From Phytopythium helicoides (Eukaryota; Oomycota; Peronosporomycetes; Pythiales; Pythiaceae): 64,000 nt of DNA. The notes beneath the pieces were generated by a model that did no database searches, was not told the origin of the DNA, and was given only the letters and a program-made list of their open reading frames with translations. The stretch spans positions 1 through 64,000 of the forward strand of contig JANFNE010000020.1 of assembly GCA_024867545.1 (NCBI GenBank), written 5' to 3'. Positions 1 through 9,811 of this stretch are shown here, piece after piece. Within the stretch, counting starts at the first letter, position 1, and every line of letters begins with the position of its first letter. A program made the position numbers and the translations under genes.

Positions 1-73
1 GTCTGCACGCACGCGGCGCGCAGGGCGCGGAGGCAACTCGGCAAGTGGTCGATTCTACCGGTGCGGCGGCGCT

Positions 74-751
74 TTACAGCAGCCCGCAGTCCGTGATCTC
101 GACCTCGGTCAGCGGCTTGCCCTTGACGCAGTACACGCTCTCAATAGTCTTTAACACGCTCAGTCCCTCGACGACCTTGCCAAACGCGACGTTGCGGCCG
201 TTCAGGTGCGGCTGCGCGGCCAGCGTGATGAAGAACTGCGAGGCGTTCTTGTTGACGCCGGCGTTGGCCATGCCGACGACGCCCTCCTCGGAGAACTGCA
301 GCGCGAAGTTCTCGTCGTCAAAGAAGCGCTTGCCGTCCTCGAGCGCGGCGTGGCCGCCCGTGCCGTTGCCGTGCAGCACGTCGCCGCCCACAATGTACAC
401 GCCCTTGGTGATGTTGTGGATCTTGGACTTTTTGTACGAGCCCTCGCCGAGCGTCGAGCGGAAGCCCTCGGTGCACAGCTTGGCGAAGTTGCTGGCCGTG
501 CGCGGCACCACGTCCTTGGCCAGCTCCACCACGATGCGCTCGGCCTGCGCGCCGCCGATGCTCACGTCCAGGAAGGCGCGCGGCCGCGGCTGCGCCGGCG
601 TCGGCACCGCCGCGTCGTACGGCACCACGGCGGCCGCCGGCGCGTTCATCTTCTCCAGCGAGCGGTGGAACCAGCCCCAGCCGCGGGCGCCGCCGCGCGT
701 CGCAGCCGTCGCAGCGCTACGCACCACCGAGGATCGCGCGTACGCCGCCAT
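74..751 (-). CDS. Divergent cyclophilin-type peptidyl-prolyl isomerase, probably organelle-targeted
   Basis: Single-exon, 225 residues. The cyclophilin fold covers about residues 58-225, with recognisable family blocks: the FAKLCTEG-like helix, GGDVLHGNGTGG, FADEN-like FFDDENF, GMANAG, SQFFIT, and a FGKVVEG near the end. The first ~35 residues are rich in Arg, Ala and Ser with no acidic residue until SLEKM, which suggests a mitochondrial presequence (inference). Residues needed for proline isomerisation in cyclophilin A are changed. The F-H-R-I-I-P-G-F-M-C-Q stretch reads I-H-N-I-T-K-G-V-Y-I-V, so the catalytic Arg becomes Asn, and Phe60, Met61 and Gln63 are replaced. The W-L-D-G-K-H segment reads H-L-N-G-R-N, losing Trp121 and His126. 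It may therefore bind peptide or act as a scaffold rather than catalyse. The gene is divergent from the thioesterase gene; its start codon lies 231 bp from that ATG. Confidence 0.9.
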   Translation of the reverse strand: MAAYARSSVVRSAATAATRGGARGWGWFHRSLEKMNAPAAAVVPYDAAVPTPAQPRPRAFLDVSIGGAQAERIVVELAKDVVPRTASNFAKLCTEGFRSTLGEGSYKKSKIHNITKGVYIVGGDVLHGNGTGGHAALEDGKRFFDDENFALQFSEEGVVGMANAGVNKNASQFFITLAAQPHLNGRNVAFGKVVEGLSVLKTIESVYCVKGKPLTEVEITDCGLL

Positions 752-982
752 CGATGCCCCCGCTGTCTGCGCCTGCCTGATGACCGGAGATATGCCCCGC
801 CCACCACTCGCTGCGCAAAATTGGTAGGTGCGATTGCGCTCGCATGAATGCGCTACAAGCGTACTTTAAATGAGGACTTAAGGTGATAGGTGCGGTTTAA
901 ATGCGCATAGTATGTTCGTCCCTTTCCTTGAAGAATACTCGTGGCGTCACTATCAGACCGCTGCGGTTTGCTCTCGCCGATC
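752..982. promoter_or_regulatory. Divergent promoter region between cyclophilin and thioesterase genes
   Basis: 231 bp separate two divergent start codons, so both core promoters must lie here or overlap the 5' UTRs. An 8-mer, TAGGTGCG, occurs twice in the same orientation (825-832 and 887-894). No canonical TATA box is obvious. The assignment as a promoter is positional. Confidence 0.4.
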
Positions 983-2518
983 ATGATGGAGCGCGCGGCG
1001 ACGAGTCGCCTGGTGATGGTGGCTGCGGGCGTGACGGCGCTCGTGCTGTTTGCGCAGGTCGCGCTCATCAACGCCATGTCGGGCGTGTACCTGGACAGCG
1101 CCGACGACCACAGCATTGCGCTAGCGTCGGGAGGGGAAGAAGCAGAAGAAGATCTCGTTGGAATGGCAGCGCGGGGGAGCAAGGCCGCCGTGTTCCAGCA
1201 GCTACCCACGCTTCCGGTGGTGCTCATGCACGGCATGGGGGACGCTGCAGGAAACCCGGGCATGCGGCGTATTCAAAAGGTTGGTGCAACACGCGCGGGA
1301 GCGGGCTGAGTTTTCTTTTAGCGCTGACGCTGCGAACGCATGGCGATGGATGTGCCACGCAGGCGATTCAAGACAAGCTCGGTGTGCACGTTGCAAGCAT
1401 CCAGATCGGCAACTCGGTGCAAGAGGACATCAAGAACAGCTACCTCATCACGATGGACGAGCAGGTCGCTATTTTCGCAAGCAATGTGCAAAAGGTGCAA
1501 ATGCGAGCTGGGCAGATAGAGATGTCGGGCGGCTGCTGACGATCGATCGTGTCTCGGGCTGGACCTTTAGGATCCCTTGCTTGCGGGAGGCTTCAACGCT
1601 GCTGGCTTCTCTCAGGTGAGTGGGGTGCAAAATCGACAATGATGATGGCCATACTCTCCAGACCAACACGTATCGCATCGCTTGGTCTCACCAGGGCAAC
1701 CTTCTCATTCGCGCATACATCGAGCGGTACAACAATCCGCCCGTCATCAACTTTGTATCGTTTCATGGCCCGCTCGCAGGAGTTGGTGCCTTGCCCCAGT
1801 GCGCGCCGACTGCTTTCATATGCAAGGAGATCGATAAGGTACAGGGTTCTGTTGTGCGCCTCAAATACGACGGACACACCACGTCTGACTGTATTGCTCC
1901 TGATAGCTTATTGGCGATGCAGTCTACTCGAGCAAAGTTCAAGGTGGGTGCCAGGGTTCAGATGGCTACAACGCTGTGATCGATTTTCACACTGACGACG
2001 ACGCGCTATAAACACGCACTTGACATGCAGATCATATTGCCCAGTCCAACTATTTCCGCGACCCGCTCAAGATCACCGAGTACCTCAATGCAGGTCAGCA
2101 TGAGCTATTGGAACTTTTTCTTCCTGCTCTCGATGCTGACTATCCACCCCATTCTTGCTACCATCTATGCGCAGTCCACTTTCTCCCGGACATCAACAAC
2201 GAGCGTTCTGTGAACGCAACGTACCGCGAGAACTTCATCCAGCTCCAGAATTTGGTGCTCGTGCGCGCGAACGGCGATACACAGGTCTTCCCGAAGGAAT
2301 CCGAGTGGTTTGGCGCATACGAGGACAACGAGCCGTACAAGCGTGTGCTAGGCTTTAACGAGACTGCGTGGTACCGTGAGGACTCGTTTGGGCTCAAGAC
2401 TTTGGACGCGGCCGGGAAGGTGCATTTCTTGTCGACCGAGGGCAACCACTTGCAATTCTCCATCGCCTTCCTGTTGCAGGTCATCGAAAAGTACTTTGCT
2501 CCCTCTCTGCTCGCGTGA
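983..2518 (+). CDS. PPT1: Palmitoyl-protein thioesterase (PPT1-like), seven exons
   Basis: Removes thioester-linked fatty acids from cysteines, in animals in the lysosome. Exons inferred: 983-1279, 1363-1494, 1571-1615, 1695-1838, 1907-1943, 2031-2093, 2175-2518 (353 residues). All six introns are GT-AG, 68-87 bp, and frames join exactly. Residues ~8-32 form a hydrophobic signal peptide or anchor. Family blocks follow in order: LPVVLMHGMGD, NPGMRRIQ, the IGNSVQEDIKNSYL stretch, the nucleophile elbow G-F-S-Q-G (Ser157, assembled across the exon 3/4 junction), PPVINFVSFHGPLAGV, YFRDPLKI, FLPDINNER, ESEWFGAY and STEGNHLQF with catalytic His331. The human DSEWF motif reads ESEWF here. The first ATG with a following hydrophobic segment (983) was chosen over an upstream GTG. 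The exon model is inference; the family assignment is firm. Confidence 0.9.
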
Positions 2519-3771
2519 GCACCTATCGGTCGGTTATTAGTGCGTCCGTTGTAGCCTTTTGCTGACGGGAAATATATCATACACATTGCAGTCGATGCTG
2601 ATGCTGGCAGATTGAAAAGTCCAATCTTACTGCTTCGAAGTAGAAAGCTGTATGAGATGCAAGCACTACGTTCGGTGAAGGAGACTCCTGCATCCAGCAT
2701 CGATGCTGCACCCAGCGTGTAGCTCCGAGCAATACTGGCCTCCTCTTTATTTGTCGTGAAAGAGGAACCGGTAGCCAACAACGCTCAACAGTGGATGGGC
2801 TGATGATGCCTGATTTGGTTGAAACACGTTGAACTGCGCGTGTGGTCGCTGGCAGTCGCCCGAACACTTGAGGTAACACGGTGATTACCTCGACCGCTAC
2901 GGCTCTGCCCCGTGGCTTCGGACTCCGTGGGAGCCCAGCGCCTCACCGTCTTCACATCGCGCGAGACGTCGGATCAACCGATGCTCGTAATCAATTGAGG
3001 ATCAGGATTCTGGTCTCGGGGTCTTGTGCTAGCCGGTGAACGTGGTCGAGGTCTCCCTTGATCCGGATGCGCAGTACGAGGATGATCTTGATCTTGTTGG
3101 TGGCAGCATCCCCGCAACGGTGGTGCACGCGACCTCGCAGAAGAGGCAAACCAATGCTCCCACGCCGCACTCGGCAAAATCGTTCCAGCTGATCAGGAGA
3201 ATGACGTTACGCATGAGTGCAGACATTCACACACAAAAAGCGATCGTACGGAGATACCGCTTATAGACTTCTTGGTCACTGGTTGTGGTGGTCGATGCGC
3301 TCGACGTCTCTGTTGTCGTTCCCTTGCTTGTGTTTTGCTGCTGGTGGTAGCGGTTGCTTCTCTTCGAACAGTTCGTATAGCTCCGAGTCGCCTTGTTCGG
3401 GCTACGCAGTTCTGATTTGGTTTGTCTTGATAGCAACTTCCGCGCACCCACAACCACTTCAACGTAGCCACTCGATTCAGCATTGAAGCGTGAAGTCTTG
3501 CCATGCTAAACCGCTAGCGGGTTCAACTATCGCTGGTCGCAGAGCCAGCTATCGTGGCAGCGTCGATCCTACTGGTGGGTGCGACGCAACTCAGTATGCG
3601 CGCGCCGCTGGACTCTCCGTCCAAGTAATTGCCGCCGCCATGATTGGTCCAATCTTATTCCTTTGACAAGTTGAAGCTGAAGCGGTTGTGTCACTCGATC
3701 CGAAACAAACCGTCACAGTCACGGGGGGAGTGGGAGGGGTTTCGTCGGGCAGTCGTTGACTTGCCTTCAGT
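2519..3771. other. Intergenic region, no supported gene
   Basis: About 1.25 kb with only short overlapping open frames, none of which has a family signature that I recognise. At 3642-3654 there is a perfect 13-bp palindrome made of two opposed CCAAT boxes (GATTGG-T-CCAATC), 118 bp before the ATG at 3772. This fits a promoter of the downstream phosphatase gene. I see no tRNA, repeat or transposon signature. Confidence 0.5.
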
Positions 3772-4613
3772 ATGTTCGGCAACAACCTTTCACGCTCGGC
3801 GAGCCTGAAAAAGCAGTCGAGTTTCTTCGAAGGTGGCGGCGGCGGAGCAGCTCCGGATCGAGAAAAGCCCGGTTCGCGGACCCACGCGGCGGCCAGCGCC
3901 GAGAGCCAAGCAGCACGGCCAGTCGACGAAAAGAGCGCGCGGCGGGGGCCGGTCCATGGATGGAGGCCGACCTGGCGACCCGCAGCGGTAGCCCCGCGAG
4001 AGCCGACGGCGCGTCGACCAAGCGCAAGCTCGAGCCCAGCGGCGCGGCGGGCGTGGCGGCCTCTCCGTCGCCCGTCGGCGCGTTCGACGGCGGCGCGTGG
4101 GGTTGTGGCGCTGGAATGAGCGCGGACGCGGCCGACTCGCAGCCCAAGGTGCGGCGCCGAGCGTCCTGCATGGAGCCGGGGGCCACCGGCAGCACGATGA
4201 AGCGCTGCTGCTCAGAGGGAAAGATGTACGTTGCTCCGTCTGCCTGGCTGGTTCTCTTCGTCGCGGCCGGCGGGTGGGTGCTTGCTCGAAACGTGTGTAC
4301 GCACGCGCGGCGAGCGCACAACCGGCCGACGACATGGCGATGGCGCGACAGACACCCACTCACTCGCGCGTGTTAATTGCTGGACAATTTGGTCTCTACA
4401 GTGCGCGCGCGTGTGGGACATTCGACGCCGCGTCTACGGGGACACAGGGCTGCCCGGTGTCGCCTTCGATGTCGGTGATGCACGCCGCACAGGGCAAGAC
4501 GGGCTCGCCGCGGCTCCCAGACCGCTGCTGGTCGCCTGCTGTGAGTACAGTGGAAGGTGCGCCTGCGCGTCGCCCTCAGATTGTGCTACTATTGAAGCTG
4601 AACCGGTGGCTGC
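3772..4613 (+). other. Probable 5' exon(s) and introns of the phosphatase gene
   Basis: An ATG at 3772 opens a Ser/Arg/Gly-rich frame (MFGNNLSRSASLKK...). A second frame, ~3960-4224, is Ser/Ala/Pro-rich and contains SADAADSQPKVRRRAS, then meets a GT at 4225. A further segment ~4440-4549 is open and is followed by a GTGAGT donor at 4550. Such low-complexity Ser-rich N-termini are usual for MAPK phosphatases of the MKP1 type, so these pieces plausibly splice to the phosphatase core that starts near 4614. I could not fix the joins; transcript data are required to place them. Confidence 0.35.
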
Positions 4614-5831
4614 ATGACTATAGCAGACGCCATGAGACCATCGCTCGACGCGCAGACCCGACCAGAGCTGGACCAGACGCCGCACGCTATGCTTTACGCT
4701 GCCACAAGAAGCCCGTCGCTGAACTTTTCCTCAACGCCTGGATGGAGTCCAAGTGCCGCGCTGCGGCCTCAGAACGGGGCTGTTTCGCCGGCGCTGGCAT
4801 CTCCTCTTGCTCCTAGCGCAGGCGGCAGGATCCCTACGAACTCGAAGAGGCCGTGGCAGCCACCGCGGCGAAATAGGAATCCGGGCAATCTGTCCCTGGA
4901 TATGTCCCAAGTTGACCAAGTCGTACCTGAGGCCTTTGAGCCACAGAGAAGAAATGATCTCGCTGCAATTTGCTCCAAGGTGACGGATTTCCTCTACATC
5001 GGTGGCGCAGCCGCTGCCAAGGACAAGGCTACGCTATCTCAAGTCGGCATCACGCACATCATCAACTGTGCGGCATCCGTCGCTCCTGCTTTCTATCCGG
5101 ACGATTTCGCGTACTTGAATCTTCGCCTACGCGACCACTCATCTCAGGATATTGCGCGTCATTTCTACATGGTGTTTGACTTCATTGAGCGAGCAAGGAA
5201 GCTCGGTGGGCGGATCTTTGTGCACTGCGTGAAGGGCATCTCTCGCTCGCCTACGATGGCCATCGCGTATCTCATGTGGTACAAGCAGATTGGAATGTAC
5301 CAGGCGCTGGAGTTTGTTCGGCAGGCTCGCCCGGCTGTGGACCCGAACTCGGGTTTTATCTTTCAGCTCACGGAATGGGAGCAGCTCCATCTCAAAGGCA
5401 GCATCCAGCTCCACCGACCGATCGTGTTCCGGATTGAGGTTGCTTCGAGCGAAGTCAGTAGCGACGAACAGAACCACGGAAACGCACAACCTGGCAGTAT
5501 AGGTAACGGCTCTCGACCAGCAGAACAGCCTCTGATTGTTGGCCCTCTGCTAGACGTCGAAGAGCAATTCTTCCACAGCCCGAGCGACGACGTCGCTGCC
5601 CTTAGCTTTGTCATCGCGTGCTCAGACTACATGTTCATCTGGTGCGGACAGGCAGCGAGCGAGCAGCAAGTTGAGGCAGCGCAGACCGCGAGTGAGCTTC
5701 TGCAGGAGTTCGAGTCGTTCCCGTCCAAGTGCGACCTTCTGTATGAAGGGCGGGAGACCCCCGCATTCTGGAGTCTTCTCGGTGAGGCGGCACCTGACGA
5801 GGCTCGTCCAGGATCGAGCAGTGTGTTGTGA
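4614..5831 (+). CDS. Dual-specificity phosphatase with gelsolin-like tail (MKP1-like)
   Basis: 405 residues from the ATG at 4614; the true N-terminus may lie further upstream. Residues ~120-260 are a dual-specificity phosphatase domain: VTDFLYIGGAAAAKDKATL, GITHIINCA, the general-acid loop LRLRDHSSQD, and the active-site signature HCVKGISRSPT with nucleophile Cys205 and the P-loop Arg. After a ~60-residue linker, residues ~325-392 resemble a gelsolin repeat (SFVIACSDYMFIWCGQAAS, then EGRETPAFWSLLGE). This domain order, DSP then gelsolin-like, is that of plant MAP kinase phosphatase 1, so MAPK dephosphorylation is the most likely role (inference from architecture). The catalytic Cys, Arg and Asp are all present. 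Confidence 0.88.
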   Translation: MTIADAMRPSLDAQTRPELDQTPHAMLYAATRSPSLNFSSTPGWSPSAALRPQNGAVSPALASPLAPSAGGRIPTNSKRPWQPPRRNRNPGNLSLDMSQVDQVVPEAFEPQRRNDLAAICSKVTDFLYIGGAAAAKDKATLSQVGITHIINCAASVAPAFYPDDFAYLNLRLRDHSSQDIARHFYMVFDFIERARKLGGRIFVHCVKGISRSPTMAIAYLMWYKQIGMYQALEFVRQARPAVDPNSGFIFQLTEWEQLHLKGSIQLHRPIVFRIEVASSEVSSDEQNHGNAQPGSIGNGSRPAEQPLIVGPLLDVEEQFFHSPSDDVAALSFVIACSDYMFIWCGQAASEQQVEAAQTASELLQEFESFPSKCDLLYEGRETPAFWSLLGEAAPDEARPGSSSVL

Positions 5832-6223
5832 ACAGTGAGCCGTGCCAAAGTGTGCACCGTCGTGTCGTGGCTGTCCACGCATCCCAGCGAGCAGCGGTGC
5901 GCACGAGTCGGATCGATGTAATTGTAAAGGCAACTTCAACGTGGTCAACCCAACCCATGTGCTCGGCACGTATCGCGTGTCACAGGCCTCTACCACCAAC
6001 TGGATTGGTCAAAAGTAATGTCATCGCCTTTATTGCCCAATGAAAGCACATGGCTTCACCCAGTACGAAAACCAGTCACATGTGGCCCACCGTATTACGC
6101 GATCTCAGGAGTAGGTGAGATCCAACAAACTCAATGGCCAACCAGTCGTGGGCTCCATTCGGAAACCGCCCTCGCGCCACCGCAGCTGAGCCCAGCCCAC
6201 AGCCTCGCCACCAGTGACGCACC
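5832..6223. promoter_or_regulatory. Intergenic region / promoter of the SPKK-repeat gene
   Basis: 392 bp between two same-strand genes. Near 6003 there is a reverse CCAAT box (GATTGG) and near 6040 a forward one (CCCAATG), ~180 bp before the ATG at 6224, which sits in a strong start context (caccATGg). No other feature is visible. Confidence 0.35.
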
Positions 6224-7615
6224 ATGGCGGCGAGCGGACTCTCGAGCGTCTCGACGCTGCTGCTGGCCACGAGCCTGCTGGGCGTGAGCATCGCCGTGGG
6301 CTTCTACTACCTGCAGCAGGATCCCGACAAGAAGAGCAAGAAGGGCGAGGCTTCGTGCCCGTTCGGCAGCGGCAAGCTCACGGAGGAGCAGATCCGCCAG
6401 GGCGCCAAGTGCCCCGTCACGGGCATGATTGCGTCGCTCACAGGCGCCAAGGACGAGCCCAAGAAGGAGGAGCAGAAGCCTTCCACTCCGGTAGCAACCA
6501 ACGCGGTGCCGTCGCCGCCACAATCGCCTCGCAAGTCGTACGCAGCTGCGGTGGCGAGCCCTCCTGCTGTGAAGCCAGCACCGGTGATCGGGTCCCCCAA
6601 GAAGGTTGTTGAGGCCCCCAAGAAGGTGGTCGAAGCGCCAAGGAAGATTGAGTCTCCCAAGAAGATCGCCGAGACTCCCAAGAAGGTCGAGACTCCCAAG
6701 AAAGTTGAGTCGCCCAAGAAGGTTGAGTCGCCCAAGAAGGTTGAGTCGCCCAAGAAGGTTGAGTCGCCCAAGAAGATTGTTGAAACCCTGAAGATGGTAG
6801 AGTCACCTAAGAAGGTGGAGTCGCCCAAGAAGATTGTCGAGTCGCCCAAGAAGATTGAGTCTCCCAAGCATATTGTTGAGTCGCCCAAGTTGGCCCCTCA
6901 ATCGCCAAAGCATGCTGCTCCTGCCTCACCAAAGCAGGCTCCTGCCTCTCCCGTCAAACCAATCGTCGAGTCTCCCAAGAAGGTCGTTGAATCTCCCAAG
7001 AAGGTCGTTGAATCTCCCAAGAAGGTCGTCGAGTCTCCCAAGAAGGTCGTCGAGTCTCCCAAGAAGGTCGTCGAGTCCCCAAAGAAGGCTCCTGAAGCGC
7101 TGAAGACTGTCGAGTCCCCAAAGAAGATGGCGTCGCCCAAGAAAGAGGTGGAGGTGCCAAGTGAGACCGCAAAGGCTCCTTCGCCCAAGAAGGGACCTTC
7201 CCCTTCTGGCCGTGTTGGTGGACGTCCTGCGGCTTTTGGTGCGTTCGCTCGCCGCCCATCCAACCCATCGAAGGCCGAGGAGATCCTTGCTGTCATGCAA
7301 GAAAAGCTCGCCGCGGCAGAGGAGGTCGCCGACTCGTTCGTGGACGATGTGCTATCGCGATCCATGGAGAGCGTTGACCCGGACGAGTTTGTCCAGGTGA
7401 ACCTCACCGAGTCCATGACGCTGTCGCAGAGCGTTCCGGAGCTGATCCAGATCCCCGATGCTGAGAAGCCTGCTTCACCCACTGCTACTGCTACTCCTGC
7501 TGGTACGACGTCACCAAAGGCTGGGGAAGAAGAGGCGGCGTCAACGACGGCAAGCGCATCGGCACAGACGGCTGCCAAGAAGGCCAAGAAGAAGAAGGGC
7601 AAGAAGCGCCACTAG
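6224..7615 (+). CDS. Membrane-anchored Lys-rich protein with ~18 SPKK repeats (unknown function)
   Basis: Single exon, 463 residues, not recognised as a named family. Residues ~6-30 are one strongly hydrophobic segment without charged residues, followed by Lys-rich sequence, as in a signal-anchored membrane protein. Two Cys-Pro motifs follow (Cys45 in SCPFGSG and Cys63 in KCPVTGM); CP motifs often bind haem, but this is only a suggestion. Residues ~120-330 consist of the repeat V-E-S-P-K-K with variants, about 18 copies of SPKK. SPKK is both a minimal CDK/MAPK phosphosite and an AT-rich DNA minor-groove binder in histone H1. A C-terminal acidic helical region (~345-415) is followed by a basic tail of Lys residues ending in KKRH. 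The repeats are recent at DNA level, with several identical 18-bp or 15-bp steps. Confidence 0.8.
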   Translation: MAASGLSSVSTLLLATSLLGVSIAVGFYYLQQDPDKKSKKGEASCPFGSGKLTEEQIRQGAKCPVTGMIASLTGAKDEPKKEEQKPSTPVATNAVPSPPQSPRKSYAAAVASPPAVKPAPVIGSPKKVVEAPKKVVEAPRKIESPKKIAETPKKVETPKKVESPKKVESPKKVESPKKVESPKKIVETLKMVESPKKVESPKKIVESPKKIESPKHIVESPKLAPQSPKHAAPASPKQAPASPVKPIVESPKKVVESPKKVVESPKKVVESPKKVVESPKKVVESPKKAPEALKTVESPKKMASPKKEVEVPSETAKAPSPKKGPSPSGRVGGRPAAFGAFARRPSNPSKAEEILAVMQEKLAAAEEVADSFVDDVLSRSMESVDPDEFVQVNLTESMTLSQSVPELIQIPDAEKPASPTATATPAGTTSPKAGEEEAASTTASASAQTAAKKAKKKKGKKRH

Positions 7616-7907
7616 AAAGGTGTCTTAGCGTCGATCTTCAACTTCGACCTGTAGTATTTAGCGCTTTTTCTCCTTCATAATGTTGAGCTAGCTTTTGACA
7701 CCATGCTGCTTCTCTTTCCATCCGTCTGGGGCTGTTGTGGTAGACTTTTTTGCCAGAGCTGATCTCTGGTGGCGTCACGAAGCAATGCCTTCATCGAAAA
7801 TGATATCAAAGTTCACACTATTCATATGTGGTGGGTGTCACGTGTATCTAGCATGAATGATGTAGTGCGTGGCCTCGTAGCTATTGCTGCCCTCGTTTTG
7901 TGTGGTC

Positions 7908-8537
7908 CTAGACAAACATGGCCTTGGACGCTTGCAAGTGGAGGAACTCACGCACAGCGGCGTCGTCCGACACACCCGGGATCACGAGCAGGTCGTGGAG
8001 GAACTTCTGCAGCTGATCTTTCCGCCGACTCAAGAACTCGGGGTTCAGGTCGCGACAGCAAAAAGTCTTGGGCGGCTGTGTCACGATCACCATGACCATT
8101 ACTCCAACGTACAGACAGCACCATGTAGGGAATCCAATCTACAAACCAGCGGCGGAAGGCGGTCGCCGCCCTTGAAGCGAAGACTAGAATCAAAGGAATC
8201 CACAGATTAGTCGCACGAACCGTTGAGCTCGATCACTCATTGCGTTGTGAAGACAAAACCTGAATCGCAGCTTGTCGAACTCGCTAAAGCGCCGCAGCAC
8301 CGTCCAGTAGCGCTTCCCCGTCTGCACCTGGAGCTCGAACTGCGCGAACGAGCTGTCGAACACTCGGTACCCGATGATGGAGACTGTGAAGTAGTCGGGG
8401 CCTGCGCCACGCCAGCAGCAAGATCGCGTCAGCGAGTCGAACAACAAGCAGCGACTCGTAACGGATCTTCTGCGAGTCCTCTTGAACGCACCATAGCGTG
8501 TCGACCACACATGCTCGGGGAGGTACACGAGCGCCAT
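7908..8537 (-). CDS. Single-domain PX (phox homology) protein, four exons
   Basis: Exons on the minus strand: 8537-8492, 8401-8260, 8183-8147, 8075-7908, giving 130 residues. All three introns are GT-AG (90, 76 and 71 bp) and frames join exactly. The product is almost entirely a PX domain, which binds phosphoinositides, commonly PI3P on endosomes. The N-terminal part is DYFTVSIIGYRVFDSSFAQFELQV, followed by the basic RRFSEFDKLRF strand-helix that carries the phosphate-binding Arg. Then comes the polyproline loop LPPLPPK with its conserved Lys, and SRRKDQLQKFLHDLL, which carries the second conserved Arg. 8537 is the first ATG in frame, in a good context (gtcATGg). The gene converges on the SPKK gene, 292 bp apart. 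The first exon is the least certain part. Confidence 0.85.
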
Positions 8538-9811
8538 GACTTCAAGCTCTCCTGATCTGCCAAACAACTTGGCTCACAGCGACTGGCGAAGCTGCAGCAA
8601 GCGAGTCACAGCGCAACCGGCGGCGTCCGTCTAGCAGCTCGATCTGTCTCCTGGAGATCCGCCGCGCTTTTTATCCCGGTGCTTTGGTCGGGATGAGATC
8701 TGAGGCGGTGTTGCCCTGATTCTAACTGTCAGGATGGGTGACGTGCAAGTGGTGCAAATGAACTCGAGAGAGGCAGCTCGCTTCACGTTTCCGCATCACC
8801 TCCGAGACCATTTCGCGCGGACGGCCTCCAAGTCTTGCTAGGACGACCAGAATTCGAAAGATAGGAGACTTGTGGCAGTGAGCGCGTACGAGTGTACAGA
8901 AATTGACGAGGTCTCCTTGGTGCATTGCTTCGATTGTTGGGGATCCTACGGCGATACTGTAAAGGAACTATATTTTCGCTACCAGTAATATTGTGCAGCT
9001 ATGCCAGGGAAGCTCCCAGGCATTTCCCGCTTCGTGCAGAATCACTGGATCATTGCCAGTTTGCTGTTGTGCTTGAGGATGTCATCAACATCGCTCGGAA
9101 CGACCGATGCACTGGCGAAAACATACTTTCAAGGGTGGGCAGGTAGAATCAATCGGATCACTCGGCGTCGAAATTGTGCGTGTTGAAGATTTTCGTCACA
9201 AGCTGACGGTTGTCTCCCTCGGATACCTGTTTGCTGGCGCAACAAACAGAATCATGCTGGTTCTCTGAGATCCACCAAAGCGCCTCGTGTCTCGGCTTGT
9301 TCTTATTGCTCAGTTTTCGCTAGTCCGGATCCAGTCATGGGCTGACGACCTGACAAGCAACGGAAACTTGTCAGCGACATCATCTCGCGCACTCAAGATT
9401 GTTTTTGCTTATTTATTTGTTTTTGGTGAAGCCCATGATTTGGAAAAGCAACGACATCTCCAAGCTCAGTGTGGCAATGAGCCTTTGAATCCGCAGAGCC
9501 TGAGCAATACCAAAGCAGCGACATCTACGAGATGTCATTGCGGGTCATGCACATGGCATTCAATTGTTCCGAGTTTGCACTGGTCTTGGGGACCAAACTG
9601 TCTTGGGTTGACACTACCAAATATCAGGATGATACAGGTTATTTATAATAAGGGTATACTTGAACAGCTACTCTTCAGTTTCGAGTATTTACAGTCTTGA
9701 GTATATTCGTTTTCCATAGACTTTTGGATAGGGGGGCGATCGAGCGATCGCACTTATCAAAAAGATTCGCAAAGGGTGAGCGAGAAAGGCAGGAGGAAGG
9801 AGGTGACCGCG
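8538..9811. other. Intergenic region, no supported gene
   Basis: 1.27 kb between divergent genes (PX on minus, E1 on plus). Open frames here are short, start with non-ATG codons or carry no recognisable motif. At 9736-9751, 60 bp before the E1 ATG, GCGATCG occurs twice in tandem as GCGATCGAGCGATCGC, a possible promoter element. Nothing else is seen. Confidence 0.5.

Noticed and set aside
9287..9700. 137-codon plus-strand frame before the E1 gene
   Set aside because: Begins with GTG, mixed low-information composition, no recognisable motif or good start context.
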